Assembly (NCBI RefSeq): GCF_027595985.1
Contig: NC_073302.1
Span: forward strand, 279,837,116 to 279,901,115
Origin: Sorex araneus
Lineage: Eukaryota > Chordata > Mammalia > Eulipotyphla > Soricidae
Length of the DNA stretch: 64,000 bases
Direction of reading: 5' to 3'
Of this stretch, positions 56,561 to 64,000 are shown one piece after another. Below the pieces are notes generated by a model, which saw nothing but the letters and a program-made list of their open reading frames with translations, did not search any database and was not told where the DNA came from. The stretch's first letter is position 1; each line of letters starts with the position of its first letter. The translations under genes were made by a program, and so were the position numbers.

Positions 56561-56807
56561 TGAACTAGTGAACTAGTCCCTTTGGCCCTCTGTTCTCAGA
56601 ATTATTATCTGTATTTCTTGTAAAAAAAGTTTTTCTGTCTCATGAAATACAATGAAAATATCCATGTTTATTAGAGATACAAATTCTAATGAGGAATAAC
56701 TTGAAGGAATTTATCTGTTCTTTCCAGAATACTCAGAGAGCAAATTTCTACTTCATTTCTACCATGAAACAAACAAACAAACAAATCCTATTATTAAGAA
56801 TAAAAGA

Positions 56808-56975
56808 TCTCAAGACTTGAGAGACAGTTGAGGTAGACAGATACTTGCCTTCTATATGGAATTCCAGTTAGATATATGACACCACATATGGTCCCCTGAG
56901 TATGTGTAAGAGTATCCTTGAGGACAGAGCCTGGATTAAGACTTATCATAGCAGAGTGTGACTCCAACCATTCCA
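56808..56975 (+). repeat. Old SINE-A-like copy
   Basis: 'cacatatggtcccctgagta' and 'gaggacagagcctggattaa' are clear SINE-A pieces. Confidence 0.65.
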
Positions 56976-57179
56976 AAATGGGTTTAAAAAACATTATTTT
57001 TCTAATGAAGAATAAATGGGCTAGAGCACAAAAAGATAACAAATAACAAAAGTAATTGTATTTTAAATTTATTATTTCTTCCCTGACTAGAAGCTGAGTA
57101 ACTGAAAATGTAAAAATGTAAAGTGAGATGCTTTAGTTTGATACAGGTATATTTAAGTTCTTAGTAAAGTAAGTAGAAA

Positions 57180-57365
57180 ATTCTGAGTCGCACTTTAAGT
57201 AGTTTGTTTGGGGTATGGTGGGGATGACAGGCATACAGCCAGGATTACTCAGGGATTATTTATAACTGCACTAAGAGATTGCTCCTGGCAAGCTTCAGGG
57301 ATGATATGGTTTGATTGCATGCAAGGCAAACATTTTATACAGTGTAGTATTGCTCTGACCCCAAT
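57180..57365 (-). repeat. Old SINE-A-like copy, antisense
   Basis: 'gattactcagggattattta' and 'tgcatgcaaggcaaacattt', ending 'attgctctgacccc'. Confidence 0.65.
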
Positions 57366-58330
57366 CAGTTTAAGAAACATAAGCCATTGATGAAATGAGG
57401 CAGAAATGAGGAAACAAGCAACATTTTGATAATCTGTTAGATTTTTTAATTGATATTTTCAATCAATTGACATCCCCTCCAAAAGTTCTGTTACCAATAT
57501 CTTTTTCCATAGAGTTGTCAAAAATTCAAAATGATAGAAAAAGTTATTCACGATACAGAAGACAATTATATTTTCTTAGTGCAGATCAATTTTACTTCTT
57601 GAAGAAGAGCTTACCATACCAGAATATGTCAATGACTTACAAATTGGACAAAATATGTTGACAATATTGAGATTGCACTAAAAGTAGCGACATGCATTAA
57701 GCTCTATAACTATCCTAGCACACTGCTTTAAGAAATATTCCATGTAGTTACTCAGGAAAAAGAAACAAGGAAGATCCCAAGAGTTCCCTTAAACTACAGA
57801 CTTAGGGATGGGGGTCAGAATGACTATGAAATCTGCACTCTACAAAACAAGAACCAGATGAAGAAAGATGTGAAGAGATGCAAAGTTGTGGAGAATTCAC
57901 AAAGGTAATTAGGTAAGCTCTAACCTAATTTTTAACATTGTGTAGAAAAATCCCACATGCTAAGAAAGGAAGCACAAAAAAGAATCGGAGGGGAAAATCT
58001 CTGGAGAATTCACAGTGCTGAAAATATTTTTGTTTTCACAAGTCCTAATGAAACAGTATTTACTTGTTTGATGTTGGGTAAACAAGGCAGAGGGCTTTTA
58101 ATCTTGTCTAGAATTAATCTCTAGAATAGATCTACTCCAGTTCTACATTAGAGAGCATAAAACCAAACTTGAAACCCTTATATATAATTTTAGAAAGCTA
58201 GATGTTGCAGAACAATGCTGAGTATCTGTAGAAATAATTAAGTATACAACGTTTAAGAAAGGGAAATTTATTATGGTTTTCATCTTTAAAAATTATCTGG
58301 TATATAAAGAAGGACACAATAATTAATAAA
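57366..58330. other. AT-rich intergenic DNA
   Basis: No feature recognised. Confidence 0.5.
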
Positions 58331-58343
58331 AATTATCAAACTG

Positions 58344-58904
58344 GTCTTTCGGCCAGAACCACCAGCGTACAGTGAAAGGGTAAAAAAGACCAACACAAAG
58401 GGAAAGCAGATGGGCATCCGCTATATGTTCTCGAGACCTTCCAGAAAACATGGAGTTGTTCCTTTGGCCACCTACATGCGTATATCCAAGAAAGGTGATA
58501 TCATAGACATAAAGGGAATGGGCACGGTCCAAAAAGGAATGCCCCACAAATATTATCATGGCAAAACTGGAAGAGTCAACAATGTTACCCAGTATGCTGT
58601 TGGCATTGTCGTTAACAAGATTCTTGCCAAGAGAATTAATGTCTGAATTGGGTTTATTAAGCACTCTAAAAGTCAAAACAGCTTCCTGAAACGGGTGAAG
58701 GAAAATTATCAAGAAAAGAAGGAAGACAAAGAGAAAGAGACTTGGGTTCAACTGAAGCGCCAGCCTGCTCCACCCAGAGAAGCCCACTTTGTAAGAACCA
58801 ATGGGAAGGTATCAGCTGCTGGAGCCCATACCCTATGAATTCATGGCATGAGAAGTGTTTGTTTAAAAATAAAGAGACTCCTGGACGATAAAAAATGAAA
58901 AAAT
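58344..58904 (+). pseudogene. RPL21: RPL21 processed pseudogene
   Basis: The plus strand encodes ribosomal protein eL21 without introns: [101 protein letters not shown] 5' UTR-like 'ctttcggccagaaccacc' precedes it. AATAAA at about 58,868 and an A-rich end follow, and the 13-bp TSD AATTATCAAACTG lies at 58,331-58,343 and 58,905-58,917. Lesions: start codon AAG (58,386-58,388), loss of about four codons before LAKRINV, TGA in place of an Arg codon after RINV (58,644-58,646), and a frameshift near 58,810. The original stop is at 58,849-58,851. It cannot make intact protein. Confidence 0.96.
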
Positions 58905-58917
58905 AATTATCAAACTG

Positions 58918-60064
58918 AGCAAAATATATAGATAAACACAAGTAGACCATAGAATAGATGGATGACACATTAAAATGTTTTAGAAAAAATATTCTATGTG
59001 TTAAAGAAACTAGAGAAAATATTGAATCCAGCAATATATAACCATATTAAATAGCTCTAAAATATGAAAAGTAAACTTATAACATGAAAGCTGCAACATC
59101 TGATAGTGAAGAATTCAACAGATGTGCTCGATGGTAGATTAGACATTCTGTCACTTAAAAGTAAAGCAATGCAAAATAGATTTTAAAAGAAGTAAAGAAA
59201 ATAGAAATTCAAAACATTGACCAGGCATGAGAGTAAAAAAAAAAATTGAGGTGAATTGATAACAATTGAATACTTAAAGATGAGGGCTGAGATAGAAAAT
59301 CACTGATTAATGGTCAGATATTCCAAATTTAAAGGCCTACAAAAATTAAAAAAAAAAACTATTAAGTTCTATGAAACCAATGCATCCAATATTTGGTGGA
59401 ATAAGAAAACAGGTCACATCATAACCAAGTTTAATCAATTTTAATATAATACAGAGAAGTTTGAAGGCAGTCAGAGGGAAAAAGACATTAATTTCACAGT
59501 AACACTGTTAAGAAAAAACAGTAATATTTTTCTTAGTAATAATACAATTTAGAAGACAAGCAACAACATAATTGAGTAACTGAAGTGGGTAGGTGGGCAA
59601 CCTCCCCAAATGGAATTTTGAAACAAAGCAAAACTATGTTTTAAAAGATCACATAAACACTTAATGTAACTACAAAAATTGAGACAATTTATCAACACAA
59701 TTATTGCGCAAAATGATGATGCTAAATTACTATCTGGAGCTATGCAGTGCTTATTTTGCTTATTATTTAACAGTCAAATGTGTGACGAATCTAGTACAAA
59801 ATTCTGATTATGAGAAGTGGAACAGTACTACTAACCTGTGTACTATGCAAAGTGGGATTGAGACAGGAGAGAGCAGGTACATGTATAAGATGTGTATGCT
59901 TGTTACTGACCATAAACTGGACCTGCAATTCTCTTGTGGAAGAATGTCTCCTTGTACAGACAAATTACTGTTTAAAACTTACCACACCATGTTAACACAT
60001 TGAGTATATTTCTGTATGCTTATAAAAACTCTGATGACTATTCTAACTCATCAGTGACATCACC
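58918..60064. other. AT-rich intergenic DNA with one odd open frame
   Basis: The only notable item is a 99-codon frame at 59,704-60,003 with six cysteines. No splice context or homologous family could be established. Confidence 0.4.
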
Positions 60065-60077
60065 TCCCCTTTTCATC

Positions 60078-60708
60078 TTTTTTTTTTAATTTATTTTATT
60101 GAATCACCATGTGGAAAGTTACAAAGTTCTCAGGATTATGTCTCAGTTATACAATGCTCAAACACCCATCCTTTCACCTGTGCCCATATTCCACCACCAA
60201 AAAACCCCAGTATACCTCCCACCCCCTACTCCCCACTCCCGCCTGCATAACTGATAAATTTCACTTCATTTTCTCTTTACCCTGATTACAATCCATATAT
60301 CAACACAAAACTCACTATTGTTGTTGGAGTTTCAACCCCCAACTCACTATTGTTGTTGGAGTTTACCCCCCACAAAATACGACCCTACTGACAAGGAAGC
60401 ATTTGATAATTAGTTTTCCATTGATGAGAATAAAGAGATATGAATAGGTTTAGGATTTCTGTATTTTATTAATTAAGTAATTAAGTCCAGGGGGATTTAT
60501 ATTGGAAATTGCATCATTTCCCTTCCTGGGGCAGCATGGTGCTGAGGCTTACTTCACAGTCTAGAGACATGGCTGCAAGCACTTGCTGGGACCAGAAGTA
60601 GTGTAGCTGGCTCTGGATCTTGGTCATTCAGCAGCAAAGTGGCCATGCAAAAGCATGGCCATCCGGGTCGAATCTCAGCAGAGCTCGAGCTGGTATTGAC
60701 CCAGGCTC
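60078..60708 (-). mobile_element. Composite retroposon, antisense, 12-bp TSD
   Basis: CCCCTTTTCATC lies at 60,066-60,077 and 60,709-60,720. On the minus strand the head is short (one module, 'cagcaagtgcttgcagccat', related to 38,357-38,517), then a shortened middle and the shared L1-like 3' terminus with poly(A). A segment of about 33 bp ('aactcactattgttgttgga') is duplicated in tandem near 60,308-60,372. Confidence 0.87.
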
Positions 60709-60938
60709 CCCCTTTTCATCATAAGTAGGATTTTCGGCAAGCCCAGCAGGATCTTAAAATGATGGCAGATGGATGCTCATAAATCAATTAGTCAATTGTG
60801 GCAAATACCAAAAATACAAAAATCAAGGGCTAAAACTTGTTGGAATCACATGTAGTCATGATGGACTTTCACCATTACATATACTTAACATAACATTATA
60901 ATAATTAAAATGCATTTATTTATAAAAATTACATTCTT

Positions 60939-61104
60939 GGGGGCTGGAGTCATAGCACAGATGGTAGGGCATTTGCCTTGCATGCGCCGACCCAGGTTCA
61001 ATTCCCAACATCCCACATGGTCCCCTGAGCATCGCCAGGGGTAAATCCTGAGTGCAAAGACAGGAGTAAACCCTATGCATCTCTTGGTGTGACCAAAAAA
61101 ACAA

Positions 61105-61153
<49 letters not shown>

Positions 61154-61162
61154 GGATTTTTT
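60939..61162 (+). mobile_element. SINE-A with (AAT)n tail and TSD
   Basis: AAAAATTACATTCT lies at 60,924-60,937 and 61,163-61,176. After the body the A tail has turned into about 44 bp of (AAT)n (61,107-61,150). Confidence 0.92.
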
Positions 61163-61176
61163 AAAAATTACATTCT

Positions 61177-63160
61177 CTTGAGCCATCAATTTTCTTGACT
61201 GCCATATCAACCCCAGAATGACCAAAAATGGTTAGAATCAAGGTGATGTCGTGATTCTAGAAATCCAAGTTCTATTATTCTCCATTTTCTCAGAAGTGTC
61301 ATATAGGTGTATTCCTCTCCTTATTTATTTCCTCGATTTCTAAACCTAAATGTCCAAGATATTTTAGTAGCAATATTGCTTTCTAATAAGCATACCTGCA
61401 CCATGATTTATCTTGGAATTAGTTTATTTTTGATAATAATGATTTACCAAATTGTTCATAATACACTTTCTCTGCATTAAATATTTCAACACCAATCCCA
61501 TATCCAATGTCTCCAGTTTTCCACCCAGCAGCCAAGCCTGTCCCTTAGCAGGCACAGACAAATTTACTTTCTCTTGCTTTTCACCACACAAAGGTAAATG
61601 GAATTATAAAAAAAAATTAATAAAAGTAAATGTGATGATTGTTATCACATATCACATATCCCACATACCATGACTTTTTTTTTAACACCATGACTTTTAA
61701 GTGTTACATATGACACACACATGACTCTTGATTTTAACAAATGGCTTGACCATATTTGACTCTATTTGTTTGCTCTTGATTTCATTAGTGCAATTAAATA
61801 ATCAGAACTATATGAAACTGGGCCAGAGAGCTAAGACTACTAGTACAACATTTTAATATCAGGAAAAGGATAATATTTAAATCCCTGGCTCTGCAGGTCC
61901 ATCCCATCCTCATCTATACTAGATATGTCCCCCATGACCCCTATTACCCAATGGAAATGGCTGGAAGTAGTAATATAGTACTAATATAGTAATGAATATA
62001 GTAATGAGAATGGCTCCTATACAAAAAATAAACATAAACATAAGTAATTTGTGATCTCTTTCCTTTTTATCCAAATCGAGAAACATGAACTCTCTAGAGT
62101 TCAAACAAACCAAAGTGGTTGTAGTCTGATAGTTTAAATAATGTGATAATAGCCATCCAGAGAATAACTATATTGTTATATTTTTCATATTGGACCTAAA
62201 AAAAATCTTAAGATATCTTTGCACTGTAAGAATTCCAGAATTTTGACAAAATATAACTGGACTTTGGCATCTATGTAGTCAATAGAGAGCTTTTTTCTTT
62301 ACCATACCATGAAATAAAAACAAAAATATGTGTATATATATTTACACACATATGTATGTAGTAAATATGTAAAAATATATAAAATACATGTGTGTATAAA
62401 TATACATATATGCATATAGATATTTGCCAAATTGACATTTAGGTCATTTATTCATCAAAATACAAAATTTTCTATGAAATGAAAGAAAAAAGTATTGATC
62501 AGATATTTGTATAATTCAATTTTTGTGAGACGTGGAATTGGTGGTGCCTACTTTTATCCTCTAGTTATCAGAATCTCAGCATTATAAGATTATAAACTAT
62601 TAATTATATCTTCAAAGTATAGGATTGGGGGCTATAAATAGAATTGGTGATAAAACCTTTTAGAGTACATGATAATTTATATAGTAAAATTACTTCAAAT
62701 TGAGGACAAATACAGCAAACACTTTCAAATAGAAATTTATTTCCATCTTTGCTGTGTGTTGCAACTTTTCAATAGAGAAACATTTGTAGTGAAGCTCAAA
62801 ATAGGAATATGACTTGAGGTACTCCAAATTCTTATTTGTTGATAGAGGGACTTATTTTATTGGACAGTTGTTCCTGATTCTTGTGAAGCTTCTGTTTTAG
62901 TTTTGGAAGCAGGATGAATTTGCAATCCATTTATAGAACATGTCTATTCAGGTGAAAGAATATAATTTTGACTATGCTTAGCAATTTAGATACTTAAACT
63001 AAATGTAAAAGTATTATTCTGACAATGTTAAGTTTGCTCAGGCTGAATCTGCCATTAGATACTACTATGGGGCTTTGGTTCTTTAAATTCAAAACTTCAC
63101 CAAATCTATATTATTTGGTCCTTTTCAAATATATATTCTTTACTATTTGACTTGATAAGC
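61177..63160. other. AT-rich intergenic DNA
   Basis: About 2 kb without recognised gene or repeat. A TA/CA-rich patch lies at about 62,325-62,425. Confidence 0.5.
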
Positions 63161-63398
63161 TGTATCACTGTATCACTGTCATTGATTTGCTCGAGCAGGT
63201 ACCAGGGATGTCTCCATTGTGAGACTTGTTGTTACTGTTTTTGGCATATCAATATGCCACAGGGAGCTTTCCAGGCTCTGCCATGCGGGAGAGATACTCT
63301 CCGAAGTTTGCAAGACTCTCTGAGAAGGATGGAGAAATCGAATCTGGGTCAGCCATATGAAAGGCAAATGCCCTACCCGCTGTGCTATCGCTCCACTC
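63161..63398 (-). mobile_element. SINE-B, antisense
   Basis: Tail complement 'gctgtatcactgtatcactg', a small deletion before 'cattgatttgctcgagcagg', body, and antisense head 'tgctatcgctccactcc'. Confidence 0.92.
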
Positions 63399-63501
63399 CG
63401 ACTTGATGAACTACAAAAGATAAATTACAATTCATGATTAAAATTGTTATGGATTCTCTAGATTGTAATTGACCTAAAATAAGTTTTAAAAGAATATGCA
63501 G

Positions 63502-63677
63502 GACTGGAATGATAGCACAGAGGGTAGGGCGTTAGCCTTGCATGAGGCTGACTCAGGTTCGATTCCCAGCATCCCACATGGTCCCCTGAGCACCGCAGGG
63601 AGTAAATCTTGAGTGCAGAGCCAGGAATAATCCCTGTGCATAACCAGGTGTGACCCAAGAAGCAAAAATATATACAT
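63502..63677 (+). mobile_element. SINE-A with short TSD
   Basis: Head 'gactggaatgatagcacag', body, A/T-rich tail. ATATGCAG lies at 63,494-63,501 and 63,678-63,685. Confidence 0.88.
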
Positions 63678-63685
63678 ATATGCAG

Positions 63686-64000
63686 AAATTTGAGTACTAC
63701 TTTAAATATAATATTATGGATTTCTTTCTGTCTTTTGTGACTATGTGCAAATATCTTTCTCATAGTAGTAAGGAAAGCAGCTAATTTTCATTATTTATTG
63801 CATCACCTTTACTGTAGGTTTGTTAGTGGACAAGTTATTTGTAAATATGCATTTTTTTGAATTTGTGAAAATATACTATTTCCATTTCTATAGATAAATT
63901 ATGTTCATTTAAGTTATTAAAAAATGCACCACTGGACATAGTAGAATATTATCACAATATATGCGATAATGTGTTAGACCTTTTGAAGATGAAAATGCAC
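63686..64000. other. AT-rich intergenic DNA to window end
   Basis: No feature recognised. Confidence 0.5.

Noticed and set aside
58410-58646. 78-codon frame as a functional RPL21 or small peptide
   Set aside because: Intronless, flanked by TSD, mutated start and premature stop: a processed pseudogene.

Overview
This is mammalian nuclear DNA, AT-rich and crowded with retroelements. No functional host protein-coding exon could be recognised. The commonest short repeat has a tRNA-like head (A box TAGCACAGCGGG, B box GGTTCGATTCC). It matches the SINE family I associate with shrews (Soricidae, probably Sorex). That species call is recognition from memory, not a database result. Names used below: SINE-A is the tRNA-like head plus a body ending in poly(A). 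SINE-B has the same head but a tail resembling the 3' end of an RTE-type LINE. Long-B is a longer element with a different 5' part and the same RTE-like tail. The composite retroposon has GC-rich 5' modules joined to an L1-like 3' end.

Layout. 1-7.3 kb: an LTR-like repeat, long-B elements (one carrying a histone H3 pseudogene), a SINE-A with perfect target-site duplications (TSDs), a composite retroposon, an L1 fragment and a second copy of the LTR-like repeat. 7.3-17.4 kb: AT-rich DNA with SINEs and L1 tails. 17,458-25,063: a complete LTR-flanked endogenous retrovirus, the most interesting object here. 25-35.8 kb: a TSD-bounded composite retroposon, two solo LTRs, SINEs and a 5'-truncated L1. 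36.2-37.9 kb: an RTE-clade LINE with an inverted 5' half. 38.3-39.4 kb: another TSD-bounded composite retroposon. 40-64 kb: L1 ends, many old SINEs, a large pyrimidine microsatellite, a third copy of the LTR-like repeat, an RPL21 processed pseudogene and an antisense composite retroposon.

The provirus at 17.46-25.06 kb has 304-bp LTRs that I read as identical, a 6-bp TSD (CTTTGT), a tRNA-Phe-type primer site, a splice donor and acceptor, and four 43-bp leader repeats with hairpin palindromes. It also has a betaretrovirus-like gag fragment, a broken type-D/gamma-like env, a polypurine tract, and no betaretroviral pol. Its middle holds about 3.7 kb of decayed gammaretrovirus-like (ERV1) sequence ending in AATAAA and poly(A), bracketed by a 19-bp direct repeat: the signature of a LINE-processed retroviral RNA. 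Young LTRs around an old, coding-dead, chimeric interior suggest a non-autonomous retrovirus-like transposon that was copied in trans, comparable in logic to ETn/MusD in mouse.

The SINEs also fit together. SINE-A appears to use L1 (poly(A), long TSDs). SINE-B carries a tail corresponding to the C-terminal coding end of the RTE LINE found in this same window. One promoter head therefore seems to have been joined to two different LINE recognition tails.
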